Shown: positions 41,987 to 50,109, counted from the stretch's first letter. The stretch: DNA of 64,000 bases from Cesiribacter sp964504565 (GCA_964504565.1 CAZDEY010000016.1:1-64000); one strand, 5' to 3'. Translations and numbers: made by a program. Notes: generated from the letters alone by a model not told the origin.

Positions 41987-42664
41987 ATGGAAAATGCCCT
42001 ACAGCAACTTATGGAAGCCGAACGTAAGGCCGATCAGCTATTCGCGCAGATTGAAGAGCAGCACTTGGTAAAGCCCGGCAAAACCGAAAAGCAACTGAAC
42101 GATGAAGTATTTGCTCTGGCCAAAGAAATGTTCGGGATAGAAAAATACTGGCATAAGCGTATTGTACGGGCCGGTAAAAACACCCTGCTTCCCTACGAAC
42201 ACACCCCGCCTAACCTCACGCTGCAGGAAGATGATATCCTGTTCTTCGATTTTGGCCCCATACTGGACGATTGGGAGGCCGATGTTGGCAAAACGTATGT
42301 GGTAGGTAACAATCCTAAAAAAATAAAGCTTAAGCAAGATGTGGAGACGGCCTGGCACCAGGGGAAAGCGTACTACCAAACCCACCGGGACACAATTACC
42401 GGTGCGGAATTTTACCAATACATCGCTACTTTAGCTAAAGAACTAGGCTGGACCTACGGCAACGAGCATTGCGGCCACCTGGTAGGCAAATTTCCGCACG
42501 AGAAAATTCAGGGCGAAAAGGTAGCCAACTACATTCATCCCCATAACCACCGCCCAATGGCCGAGCCGGATGATAACGGCAACCCCCGCCACTGGATTTT
42601 GGAGATTCACCTGGTAGATGAAGAACTACAAATCGGCGGTTTTTTTGAGCAATTGGTCAGTTAA
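41987..42664 (+). CDS. M24 family metallopeptidase (aminopeptidase P-like)
   Basis: 225 residues, a catalytic pita-bread domain without the usual N-terminal domain. The metal ligands can be seen: Asp in FFDFGPILDDWEADVGKT near residue 85-98, His in NEHCGHLVG near 160, and Glu in ILEIHLVDE near 208. It probably removes N-terminal residues or cleaves Xaa-Pro bonds in the cytosol. It stands alone between the metallophosphoesterase and GH97 genes. Confidence 0.88.
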   Translation: MENALQQLMEAERKADQLFAQIEEQHLVKPGKTEKQLNDEVFALAKEMFGIEKYWHKRIVRAGKNTLLPYEHTPPNLTLQEDDILFFDFGPILDDWEADVGKTYVVGNNPKKIKLKQDVETAWHQGKAYYQTHRDTITGAEFYQYIATLAKELGWTYGNEHCGHLVGKFPHEKIQGEKVANYIHPHNHRPMAEPDDNGNPRHWILEIHLVDEELQIGGFFEQLVS

Positions 42665-42808
42665 CTTAACCCATCACCACAAATTTTTACCAAATTCTTA
42701 AAATCACTGCAATCGATTGAAACACAACTCTTGCCGGTAGTTCAGTAGGTAATGGCTCGTCTTTAGCCTTTGGGGAGCGGTTTGGTATTGGCAAGCCTGC
42801 GCCGGAAT

Positions 42809-42830
42809 GTTATCTTGCTATACAGATAAC
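42809..42830 (+). promoter_or_regulatory. Inverted repeat upstream of the GH97 gene
   Basis: GTTATCT and AGATAAC form a perfect 7-bp inverted repeat with an eight-base spacer, about 72 bases before the GH97 ATG in a 237-base spacer that is otherwise featureless. It may be an operator or an mRNA hairpin. Confidence 0.35.
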
Positions 42831-42901
42831 CAAAATTTTAGGCCGGTACCAACTTATTCTATAGGGGAGTACATTCGGCAACTTTCAGCAATATTTAAGC
42901 A

Positions 42902-45040
42902 ATGCGAAAACTCTTTTTTCTGATGGCCCTGGTGTTTAGCCTGCCGCTGGCGGCCCAAACTGTAAAATCTCCCGACGGAAATATTCAGGTAACCTTTGAA
43001 CTAGCCGAGGGCGGCGTACCCACCTACCGGTTAACCTACAAAAACAAACCCGTAATTAAGCCCAGCAAGTTAGGGTTCGTAACCAAAAATAACGGTCAGT
43101 TTACCGAAGGCTTTACGGTAACCGATACCCAGGAAGCTACCTTTGACGAAACCTGGGAGCCGGTATGGGGCGAGGTTAGCGAAATCCGGAATAACTATAA
43201 CGAGCTGGCTGTAACCCTAAGCCAAAGCCAGCCGCAGGAGCGCCGTATGTTGGTACGCTTCCGGGTATACAACGAGGGTATGGGCCTGCGCTACGAATTT
43301 CCGGAGCAGCCTAACCTGCGCTATTTTATTATAACCGACGAGAAAACCCAGTTCGCTATGGCCGGCGATCATACCGCTTTCTGGATTCCCGGCGACTACG
43401 ATACGCAGGAGTATGATTTCACAACTTCTAAGCTCAGTGAGATTAGAGGCCATATGGAAGGGGCCGTAACCGATAACGTATCGCAGACCCAGTTTTCGGA
43501 AACCGGCGTACAAACTTCTTTACAGATGAAAAGCGCCGATGGTTTATACATAAACCTGCACGAGGCGGCCCTGCTGGACTACCCCGCCATGCACCTGAAC
43601 CTGGATGATAAAACCATGACCTTTGAGAGTTGGCTAACCCCCGATGCCAACGGCGATAAGGCCTATATGCAAGCCCCGCGCACCACGCCCTGGAGAACCG
43701 TATTTGTAAGCGATGATGCCCGCGTGATGCTTTCTTCTAAAATGACCTACAACCTGAACGAGCCCAGCAAAATTGAGAATACCGACTGGATTAAGCCAAC
43801 CAAATACATTGGTGTATGGTGGGAAATGATAACCGGCAAAAGCACCTGGCACTATACCGATGAGTACCCAACCGTACAACTGGGCGTTACCGATTTTGCA
43901 AGTGCCAAGCCTAACGGTCGGCACGGGGCAAATAATGAGAAGGTGAAGCGCTATATTGACTTTGCGGCTGAGCACGGTTTTGACGGCGTACTGGTTGAAG
44001 GCTGGAATATTGGCTGGGAAGACTGGTTCGGCAATAGCAAAGAGTACGTATTCGACTTCCTGACCCCCTACCCCGATTTTGACGTAGCCATGATTCGCGA
44101 CTACGCTAAGAGTAAGGGCGTAGAAATGATAATGCACCACGAAACCAGCGGCAGCACCCGTAACTACGAGCGCCACTTGGATACCGCCTACCAATTTATG
44201 AAAGACAACGGTTACAATGCGGTAAAGAGTGGCTATGTTGGCCCAATTTTGCCCCGGGGCGAATTTCACTACAGCCAGTGGACCAATAACCACTACCAGT
44301 ACGCGCTGGAAAAAGCTGCTGAGTATGAGGTTATGGTTAACGCCCACGAGGCCGTACGCCCTACCGGAGTAGCCCGCACCTGGCCTAACCTGATTGGCAA
44401 TGAGTCGGCGCGCGGTACCGAGTACCAGGCGTTCGGCGGTTCTAAGCCTAATCACGTTACAATCATACCGTTTACGCGCCTTAACGGCGGCCCTATGGAC
44501 TTTACGCCGGGTATATTTGAGATGGACATCAGCAAGCTGAACCCTGATAATACCAGCCACGTAAACAGCACCCTGGCCAACCAGTTGGCGCTGTACGTAA
44601 CTATGTACAGCCCGCTACAAATGGCCGCCGACCTGCCCGAAAACTACGAGCGTTTTATGGATGCCTTTCAGTTTATAAAGGATGTAGCTATTGACTGGCA
44701 AGATAGCAAATACCTGGAAGCCGAGCCGGGCGAGTACATTACCGTAGCCCGAAAAGCCAAGGATAGCGGCCAGTGGTTTGTAGGTAGCGTGGGCGGTAAC
44801 GATAGCCGTACGTCCACTATCAACTTTAGCTTTCTGGAACCCGGCAAAAAGTATATAGCTACTGTTTACGCCGATGCTAAGGATGCCCACTATAAAACTA
44901 ACCCGCAGGCCTATACCATTACCAACTATGCAGTAACCAACAAATCGAAGCTGAGCCAGTTTGTTGCGCCAGGCGGAGGCTACGCTATCAGCTTTAAAGA
45001 AGCCGGCAAGGGCGAAACACGGGGATTGAAGAAGTTATAA
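42902..45040 (+). CDS. Glycoside hydrolase family 97 protein
   Basis: 712 residues with a signal peptide (KLFFLMALVFSLPLAAQ), so periplasmic. The N-terminal beta sandwich begins SPDGNIQVTFEL. A TIM-barrel centre includes GVWWEMITGKSTWHYTDEYP and GVLVEGWNIGWEDW. The catalytic-site region holds VNAHEAVRPTGVARTWPN and GNESARGTEYQA with conserved Glu residues. GH97 enzymes are alpha-glucosidases or alpha-galactosidases, with the inverting group represented by SusB. The Glu in NAHE points to the inverting alpha-glucosidase group. No sus partners lie nearby; a terminator follows. Confidence 0.94.
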   Translation: MRKLFFLMALVFSLPLAAQTVKSPDGNIQVTFELAEGGVPTYRLTYKNKPVIKPSKLGFVTKNNGQFTEGFTVTDTQEATFDETWEPVWGEVSEIRNNYNELAVTLSQSQPQERRMLVRFRVYNEGMGLRYEFPEQPNLRYFIITDEKTQFAMAGDHTAFWIPGDYDTQEYDFTTSKLSEIRGHMEGAVTDNVSQTQFSETGVQTSLQMKSADGLYINLHEAALLDYPAMHLNLDDKTMTFESWLTPDANGDKAYMQAPRTTPWRTVFVSDDARVMLSSKMTYNLNEPSKIENTDWIKPTKYIGVWWEMITGKSTWHYTDEYPTVQLGVTDFASAKPNGRHGANNEKVKRYIDFAAEHGFDGVLVEGWNIGWEDWFGNSKEYVFDFLTPYPDFDVAMIRDYAKSKGVEMIMHHETSGSTRNYERHLDTAYQFMKDNGYNAVKSGYVGPILPRGEFHYSQWTNNHYQYALEKAAEYEVMVNAHEAVRPTGVARTWPNLIGNESARGTEYQAFGGSKPNHVTIIPFTRLNGGPMDFTPGIFEMDISKLNPDNTSHVNSTLANQLALYVTMYSPLQMAADLPENYERFMDAFQFIKDVAIDWQDSKYLEAEPGEYITVARKAKDSGQWFVGSVGGNDSRTSTINFSFLEPGKKYIATVYADAKDAHYKTNPQAYTITNYAVTNKSKLSQFVAPGGGYAISFKEAGKGETRGLKKL

Positions 45041-45060
45041 GAAAATACTCAATAATTGAT

Positions 45061-45096
45061 AAAAGCCGCTGCCCTTCTTGGAGGGTGGCGGCTTTT
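45061..45096 (+). terminator. Terminator after the GH97 gene
   Basis: AAAAGCCGCTGCCCT and AGGGTGGCGGCTTTT pair almost perfectly (one wobble) around a short loop, followed by TATTTT. Confidence 0.9.
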
Positions 45097-45234
45097 ATTT
45101 TATAACTTGTTTTTGCGATTCATGTAATAGTTGCAGCTATAGGAGTAACTAAAGCAACATGGACCGAGGTTAAGGGTACTAAAGCATTAGACACCTAAAT
45201 AAATAATTTGTTAGATTGGCGACATAATGGATAT

Positions 45235-45272
45235 ATAATGCACTAAGTGCATTATACACGGATGTTGGCAAT
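45235..45272 (+). repeat. Palindrome and opening core of the first matched cassette-like unit
   Basis: A 21-base perfect palindrome with one central base (arms ATAATGCACT and AGTGCATTAT, 45235-45255) precedes GTTGGCAAT (45264-45272). The nonamer is the exact reverse complement of ATTGCCAAC at 45650, which closes the unit after the next gene. The rest of 45097-45290 shows nothing gene-like. Confidence 0.65.
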
Positions 45273-45290
45273 AATTTAAAGACAGCCTTT

Positions 45291-45644
45291 ATGGATCCAA
45301 ATGAGACGGAAGAAGGAATAACTAGAAAAGCATATCTAATGGGCATGAGACTAAAAAATTCTGGTCTTGACCAAGAAGTAATTTATGCCCGACTTGAAAA
45401 AGCTGGATTTCCAGAAGAACTGGTGAATAAAGTAGTGTCAGACATGATGATCGAACACAAAAAGGACTTAGAGGCTGCCGAAAGACCTTTTTTTAACGTG
45501 GCCATCGTTAAAATTGGGCTTGGGATTCTATTTGCACTTGTAACGATGATAATTTCACCAGGTCGAATTTTTCTACCTATCATATTTATAATCAGTGGAG
45601 TAATCTTAGCTCTTGCTTCTAAAGAGCGAATGAAAATGAAATAA
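45291..45644 (+). CDS. Hypothetical two-helix membrane protein (cassette gene)
   Basis: 117 residues. The N-terminal half is helical and soluble (RKAYLMGMRLKNSGLDQEVI and LEKAGFPEELVNKVVSDMM). Two adjacent membrane helices lie near residues 72-110 (VAIVKIGLGILFALVTMI and FLPIIFIISGVILALAS). AT-rich codons differ from GH97 upstream. It sits alone between the opening GTTGGCAAT and closing ATTGCCAAC. No family is recognised. Confidence 0.7.
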   Translation: MDPNETEEGITRKAYLMGMRLKNSGLDQEVIYARLEKAGFPEELVNKVVSDMMIEHKKDLEAAERPFFNVAIVKIGLGILFALVTMIISPGRIFLPIIFIISGVILALASKERMKMK

Positions 45645-45649
45645 AAACT

Positions 45650-45782
45650 ATTGCCAACACAAAATAAACGCAATGCGGCTTTAGCCAGTCTTCGTTTCAT
45701 GTTCACGGTCGACAAAAACATGTTCCGTAATTTTTACAACCTGCGGACAAAGCCGCACTGACGTTTATTAAATACGTTATGT
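45650..45782 (+). repeat. attC-like site (133 bases)
   Basis: It opens with ATTGCCAAC (RYYYAAC-like) and closes with GTTATGT (GTTRRRY-like). The internal arms AATAAACGCAATGCGGCTTT (45663-45682) and AAAGCCGCACTGACGTTTAT (45749-45768) pair along nearly their full length with an unpaired extra base, as the extrahelical bases of integron attC hairpins do. Size is within the known attC range. Confidence 0.65.
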
Positions 45783-46399
45783 TAAACAAAAAAGATATGG
45801 ATTTTAAACTTTTACCAATAGACGTAACCATGCAGATTCTAAGAACTGAATCTGATCCTAAAATTGCTTTCAAAAAAATATTAATACAAGCTAATAAGAA
45901 CTTACCTTCCGAAATATGGAAAGAATATGGAAATCTAAGTATTGAAAGGGATATTGAAGAAGCAACCAATTGGTTACAGAAGTCCCTGACGGAATTTCCA
46001 GATTCAAAAGGCATATATCTTGGCCTCGATACTTTAAATATGGACGAAGGGAATGGAACAAATATAGAAATTGGACTTTCTAATTCGTGTAATCCAAATA
46101 CGTTTTCTGACGACTGGGCATATAATTGTCACCATTATGGTGATTCACATTTAATTAGAGGGCTGTCTGAAGTTGCAGACACTTTCACGAATTCCGAAAA
46201 ATGGACAAGTGAAGAGACTAGTTTCGCTGAGTATATTGTATTTCTTGCATATAGTGGTATTATATTAAAAAGCGCATTATACAAACTGGAAACTAACAAC
46301 GACTTTTTATCAATATGGGGATTTCATGATGGAGACATGTTCTTCTTAATGCAAAAAGCAAATGGAATAAAGTCCATTGTGACAGAAGTTGATTTATGA
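45779..46399 (+). CDS. Hypothetical protein (cassette gene)
   Basis: 206 residues from ATG 45779, which lies inside the boundary core; the ATG at 45797 (MDFKLLPIDVTM) may be the real start, giving 200 residues. It is acidic and has no signal peptide. Segments include DDWAYNCHHYGDSHLIRGLS and FLSIWGFHDGDMFFLMQKAN, which suggest a compact globular domain of the type found in small immunity-like or SUKH-like proteins, but I cannot assign a family. AT-rich; followed within six bases by the closing core. Confidence 0.7.
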   Translation: MLNKKDMDFKLLPIDVTMQILRTESDPKIAFKKILIQANKNLPSEIWKEYGNLSIERDIEEATNWLQKSLTEFPDSKGIYLGLDTLNMDEGNGTNIEIGLSNSCNPNTFSDDWAYNCHHYGDSHLIRGLSEVADTFTNSEKWTSEETSFAEYIVFLAYSGIILKSALYKLETNNDFLSIWGFHDGDMFFLMQKANGIKSIVTEVDL

Positions 46400-46404
46400 A
46401 AAGA

Positions 46405-46594
46405 GCATAACACGGTAAATAGCAAATAGGGCTTTCGGTGGTTTACGAAAGTTCAGTGCTATTTACCAACACCGCCAAAATCGTTTATTTGGCTTTTAAG
46501 AATGAATTAAAAACAAAATAAACGATTTGGCTCCAAGCAAATAGAAAGTTCGGTGCTTTCTACTGCCCTACTTGCTATATACTAATCGTTGTAG
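46405..46594 (+). repeat. Long attC-like site, possibly two fused
   Basis: It opens GCATAAC (46405) and closes GTTGTAG (46588). The outer arms ATAGCAAATAGGGC (46419) and GCCCTACTTGCTAT (46565) pair with one mismatch. Two inner hairpins are seen: GGTAAATAGC with GCTATTTACC, and GCCAAAATCGTTTATTT with AAATAAACGATTTGGC, one extra A. At 190 bases it is longer than a usual attC and may be two sites left by loss of a gene. Confidence 0.6.
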
Positions 46595-46603
46595 AGCATT
46601 AAC

Positions 46604-47026
46604 ATGAAACAGCTAGCTATACTTTTTTCTTTGGGGTTTCTATTAATATCTTGTGATCCAGTCTATCGTGCAGAGATTGAGAACAAGACTGATCAGCAGA
46701 TTTTTATTGAAATTGCGTTTAATCAACAAGAGCTTGAGAAATTATGGGGAGGACGTCCTTATTTACCTTTCCTTAAAAGTTATCCAAATGACGGAAGTGT
46801 CGATAATGCTATCAAGTTTGATACTATCAATTTAGTTAAAACCTATAAGATTCAACCTGGATCGTCATTTCCATTAACATCGGGGATCGGAAGCCATCCA
46901 GAATATAACCTATTTAAGAAACTACGAGTTTTATATAGTGATACGTTGGTTTACAATAATAGAGACCAAATTGAAAAGGCTTTTCGCGAGATTAAAACAC
47001 GATATTGGGCGGTAAAAGTAAGATAA
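46604..47026 (+). CDS. Hypothetical lipoprotein (cassette gene)
   Basis: 140 residues. Lipoprotein signal MKQLAILFSLGFLLISC with the acylated Cys at residue 17 followed by Asp. The mature part is mixed alpha/beta (AEIENKTDQQIFIEIAFNQQ and PGSSFPLTSGIGSHPEYNLF). It is bounded by GTTGTAG in front and CTACAAC behind, exact reverse complements. AT-rich; no family recognised. Confidence 0.72.
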   Translation: MKQLAILFSLGFLLISCDPVYRAEIENKTDQQIFIEIAFNQQELEKLWGGRPYLPFLKSYPNDGSVDNAIKFDTINLVKTYKIQPGSSFPLTSGIGSHPEYNLFKKLRVLYSDTLVYNNRDQIEKAFREIKTRYWAVKVR

Positions 47027-47030
47027 CGCC

Positions 47031-47164
47031 CTACAACACAGGGTAAAGCCTATGCGCATATCGACAGTTTTGTTATCTTCGTTTACCGTACCCGTCAGCG
47101 TCACGGTTCGACATCGAACTAGCGTTCGAGTCGAGCGCACTTGCCATAGCCAGGGCCGTTGGGC
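47031..47164 (+). repeat. attC-like site (134 bases)
   Basis: It opens CTACAAC (47031) and closes GTTGGGC (47158). The flanks CGCCC before and GGGCG after extend the complementarity. The right half contains CATAGCCAGGGCCGTT, a member of the recurring right-end motif. The internal arms pair less well than at 45650. GTTCGACATCGAAC inside is a separate small palindrome. Confidence 0.55.
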
Positions 47165-47173
47165 GGCATTTAA

Positions 47174-47710
47174 ATGAAACTACTAATTCACATACTGTCA
47201 ATATTGATTCTGACCATTGGAATGATTTCGTGCGACCGAATCAGAAATAAGTCTGAGCAAGTGGCGAAAAAGGTCAAAGAAAAAACTGAAAGCGAACTCA
47301 GGGAACAAATTCAAAAAGTATTTGATAAAGTTTACCCACCATTTGATCACGACAAACCAGACACAGAAAACAACAAAAAAAGATTCGAAGACTTCTTAAA
47401 GGTTGAAATAACGCCAGACGTTAAGAATATCTTCTGTTTTGATGACGCAATTGGAATTGACGCAGATTATATGTTTTCTTTTAACTGCAACGAGAACACT
47501 TCAAATAAAATAATTGAAGTTCATAAGCTCACGATTGACTCACTAAACTCAGATAATGGATTTGGTATGCAACATGATTTCAAATGGTGGAATAAGGATA
47601 GAATCGAAAGTTTACAAAAACACAGTTGGACAAACGGAAATCAGTATTTCAAATACTATTGGTATGACAAAGAGAATGGAAAAGCTTATTTCTTTGATTT
47701 TGATATGTAA
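47174..47710 (+). CDS. Hypothetical lipoprotein (cassette gene)
   Basis: 178 residues with lipoprotein signal MKLLIHILSILILTIGMISC, the Cys at residue 20 followed by Asp. A Lys/Glu coiled segment (VAKKVKEKTESELREQIQK) is followed by a domain rich in Asn, Trp and Tyr (MQHDFKWWNKDRIESLQKHS). AT-rich and unrecognised. The opening core GTTGGGC lies 10 bases upstream; no matching GCCCAAC follows. Confidence 0.7.
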   Translation: MKLLIHILSILILTIGMISCDRIRNKSEQVAKKVKEKTESELREQIQKVFDKVYPPFDHDKPDTENNKKRFEDFLKVEITPDVKNIFCFDDAIGIDADYMFSFNCNENTSNKIIEVHKLTIDSLNSDNGFGMQHDFKWWNKDRIESLQKHSWTNGNQYFKYYWYDKENGKAYFFDFDM

Positions 47711-47734
47711 AAAATAAAAAAACGACCGTAAAAA

Positions 47735-47866
47735 TCGGCTATAGCAAGTGCGGGTTGATCGTATAAAAATAAAGATTTCACAACTAAATAAAAATCACGG
47801 TAGGCGGACAAGTGTGCAGCTTTAATATCCTGCACTTACCCTAGATAGAATAGCTAGAGCCGTAGC
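47735..47866 (+). repeat. attC-like spacer, CGGTAGGCG ... ATAGCTAGAGCCGT type
   Basis: The left part CGGCTATAGCAAGTGC (from 47738) is complementary to TAGCTAGAGCCG near the right end and to the right arm of the previous spacer. Inside, CGGTAGGCGGACAAGTG (47798) and CTGCACTTACC make another hairpin. The right end GAATAGCTAGAGCCGTA (47848-47864) matches the motif at 38572. No clean GTTRRRY is present. Confidence 0.5.
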
Positions 47867-47877
47867 CACAACTCTAT

Positions 47878-48618
47878 ATGAGAAAATTCTTAATTTCAAT
47901 ATTGACTATCATCTTTACTACCTCTTTGAGTCATGGGCAATTACGACCAGAAATTGCTATTGAAAATGGAATTTTAACAATCAACGATTATCAACTTGAT
48001 TCTGAAATAAGCACTGAAAAGCTAGATGAATTGTTAAAGGAGGCAGGTAAAATTGTAAGGCATAAAAGGAAAAAGTTTAAGGACCGACATCATGGAACCA
48101 GGCATGTGATTCCAGAATATGTTGAGGTTATCTACCACAAAAGTGGATTAGTTTTCAAAGGATCAGATAAAAATAAATTAACTCAATTACAGATTAATCT
48201 TCGTTCTAAAGAGTCAACCGAGAGTTATATCCTGTCAGTGCTTGATAAAGAATTCGAGCTTAATAAAAATAACCCTGGTTTCAACCTATCAAAATCACAA
48301 CATCAGAAAGCTTACATGGATATTTATATGGATACTTTCGATCCTTGGACTGACCATCAATTTTCTGGGAAGCTGCGTATCGAAAATCAAATAATTATTT
48401 CTGACAGCTCAATATTCGATTTGACCGAAGAGAACTTAAATTTATTTGAAGATGCTTTCTTCAATAAGAATGCTCTTAACCAAAAATTTAATTGTATGAC
48501 ACCAGCCTCTGCAATGGTAGTGGGATTTTGCGAATGCGTTACGTATAAACTTAAGCTGATATTATTCGATGAAGACATGAAACTACAAACTATCAACTAT
48601 ATCTTTGGTAGAGAATAA
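47878..48618 (+). CDS. Hypothetical secreted protein (cassette-like gene)
   Basis: 246 residues with a signal peptide (KFLISILTIIFTTSLSHGQL). The mature protein is beta-rich (IAIENGILTINDYQLDSEIS and LRIENQIIISDSSIFDLTEE) with two Cys near the C-terminus (FCECVTYKLKLILF). No family is recognised. It starts 14 bases after the repeat motif. AT-rich composition matches the neighbouring cassette-type genes. Confidence 0.7.
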   Translation: MRKFLISILTIIFTTSLSHGQLRPEIAIENGILTINDYQLDSEISTEKLDELLKEAGKIVRHKRKKFKDRHHGTRHVIPEYVEVIYHKSGLVFKGSDKNKLTQLQINLRSKESTESYILSVLDKEFELNKNNPGFNLSKSQHQKAYMDIYMDTFDPWTDHQFSGKLRIENQIIISDSSIFDLTEENLNLFEDAFFNKNALNQKFNCMTPASAMVVGFCECVTYKLKLILFDEDMKLQTINYIFGRE

Positions 48619-48808
48619 AAGCATCTTATATACTTTATGAATGAACGGAGCTTCGGTGGTTAGTACTATTTGTTGATAATTGTAAAGTTCGCCGCAAGTT
48701 TTAAATTAAAATTAAGGTATAGTTATATGATAGACGAGAGGTTAGTGCTTTATAATCCCAACTCATTATAGCTATTACATCAAATATAAACTGAAACCAA
48801 CCAAGTAA
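48619..48808. other. Spacer with a degenerate repeat
   Basis: 190 bases, AT-rich. GAGCTTCGGTGGTTAGTAC (from 48650) resembles GGCTTTCGGTGGTTTACG in the spacer at 46430. No complete boundary core is found. No gene. Confidence 0.35.
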
Positions 48809-49531
48809 ATGATAGGAATTTTAGTAGCAATTGTTATTTCTTGGTTGCTTCTACATCTGATTGAAAGGAGGAATATTTTAGCTTTAGGATTTCTGCCAAT
48901 TGGGAGAAGATTGAAACAATTCTTCATCGGCTTTTTAATTACCGGAACTCTCTGTGTTCTCACCCAGTATTTAGAGGCATTTCTAAAATCTTCATTTTGG
49001 GTTTTGAACGAAAATAGTACCACCCTACTAGTTATAAAATCATTTTGGTGGGACGTTAAATCCGTACTAACGGAAGAATTGATTTTTCGGGGAGCCTTAC
49101 TTTATATTTTAATCCAGAAAATTGGCACCAGAAAAAGTATAGTAGTTTCCGCAATTGCGTTCGGAGTCTACCATTGGTTCTCATACGGTGTTTTAGGAAA
49201 TGCATTGGCAATGATATTAGTATTTATCGGAACCGGATTAATGGGTTACGCTTGGGCTTGGGCCTTTTCCAAAACCAAATCCATCTTGTTACCTTTCGGG
49301 CTACATTTAGGCTGGAATTTTATCTATAACACCATATTTTCAAACGGCCCGTTAGGCGAACTGTTGCTACTACAGAAAGGCGGAAACGAACTAACTGATT
49401 GGCCCTCACTCCTAAACTTTATTAGTGGGTTAATTATAGTTCCGGTTATTGTGCTGCTTTACATCAAATATTTGGTAACCGAAGAACCGGAAATGAAAAC
49501 AGCTAATCCAAACTATACCCAACAACCTTAA
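48809..49531 (+). CDS. CPBP family intramembrane metalloprotease
   Basis: 240 residues with about six to seven membrane helices. The CPBP motifs are intact: EELIFRG near residue 90, FGVYHW near 118 and HLGWNF near 168. It is unrelated in detail to the CPBP protein at 39902. Such proteins serve as prenyl-end proteases or as self-immunity factors. It lies in the cassette-like block in the same orientation as its neighbours. Confidence 0.88.
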   Translation: MIGILVAIVISWLLLHLIERRNILALGFLPIGRRLKQFFIGFLITGTLCVLTQYLEAFLKSSFWVLNENSTTLLVIKSFWWDVKSVLTEELIFRGALLYILIQKIGTRKSIVVSAIAFGVYHWFSYGVLGNALAMILVFIGTGLMGYAWAWAFSKTKSILLPFGLHLGWNFIYNTIFSNGPLGELLLLQKGGNELTDWPSLLNFISGLIIVPVIVLLYIKYLVTEEPEMKTANPNYTQQP

Positions 49532-49564
49532 AAAGTATTGCGGATTAAGGGCTCAACCGAAAAT

Positions 49565-49607
49565 AAGTTGCGGGTTGGTGTCCGCACTACTTATAGCCAG
49601 AACCGCC
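49565..49607 (+). repeat. Hairpin with the ATAGCCAGAACCG motif
   Basis: TAAG-TTGCGG and CCGCA-CTACTTA pair around an eight-base loop, and the right end TTATAGCCAGAACCGCC (49591-49607) matches the motif at 38572, 47145 and 47848. The rest of 49532-49683 shows nothing else. Confidence 0.45.
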
Positions 49608-49683
49608 GGTAATAGTAAAGGCAAAGTACTATGAATAAAAGTTTAATTGGTGCACTAGCAGGCAGTTATAAAGAATTAATATT

Positions 49684-50109
49684 ATGAATGATGACAAACC
49701 CAGAGTAACCGGCATAGGTGGAATATTCTTCAAATCCGAAAATCCTACAGAGACGAAAGATTGGTACGAAGAAAATTTAGGACTCAACACAGATCAATGG
49801 GGCACTAATTTCGAGTGGCATCAAGGAGGCGATCCTTCCAAAAAAGGATTTACCCAATGGAGCCCCTTTACCCGTCAGACTAAACATTTCGATCCATCCG
49901 AAAAGGACTTTATGATCAATTACAGGGTAGTCCACTTAGAAAAGCTTTTGGAGAAGTTAAAACAAAACGGAGTTACGATTTTAGATAGCGTAGAAACCTT
50001 CGAATACGGCAAGTTTGTCCACATACTAGACAATGAAGGGAACAAAATTGAGCTTTGGGAGCCAAACGATATAGAATACGAGAAATTAGTAGAAGGAAGA
50101 ACGAAATAA
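49684..50109 (+). CDS. VOC family (glyoxalase-like) protein
   Basis: 141 residues. One VOC unit pair: GIGGIFFKSENPTETKDWYE at the N-terminus and FVHILDNEGNKIELWEPND near residue 117, the usual strand carrying the metal-ligand Glu. The family includes glyoxalases, dioxygenases and antibiotic-binding proteins. The specific activity is not readable. It is the last gene of the plus-strand accessory block. Confidence 0.88.
   Translation: MNDDKPRVTGIGGIFFKSENPTETKDWYEENLGLNTDQWGTNFEWHQGGDPSKKGFTQWSPFTRQTKHFDPSEKDFMINYRVVHLEKLLEKLKQNGVTILDSVETFEYGKFVHILDNEGNKIELWEPNDIEYEKLVEGRTK

Noticed and set aside
43634..44560. Minus-strand 308-codon frame inside GH97
   Set aside because: It is an antisense shadow of a well-supported GH97 gene, a common effect of its codon use.
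45235..45255. The 21-base palindrome as a terminator
   Set aside because: No T tract follows, and a strong terminator already lies at 45061-45096.
47100..47135. GTTCGACATCGAAC and nearby GTTCGAGTCGAGC as a transposon end
   Set aside because: No transposase or target duplication; they lie inside a cassette-like spacer and are explained as its inner hairpins.
37190..50109. Prophage or ICE
   Set aside because: No integrase, structural, relaxase or conjugation gene was seen; the genes are single small units with spacers.
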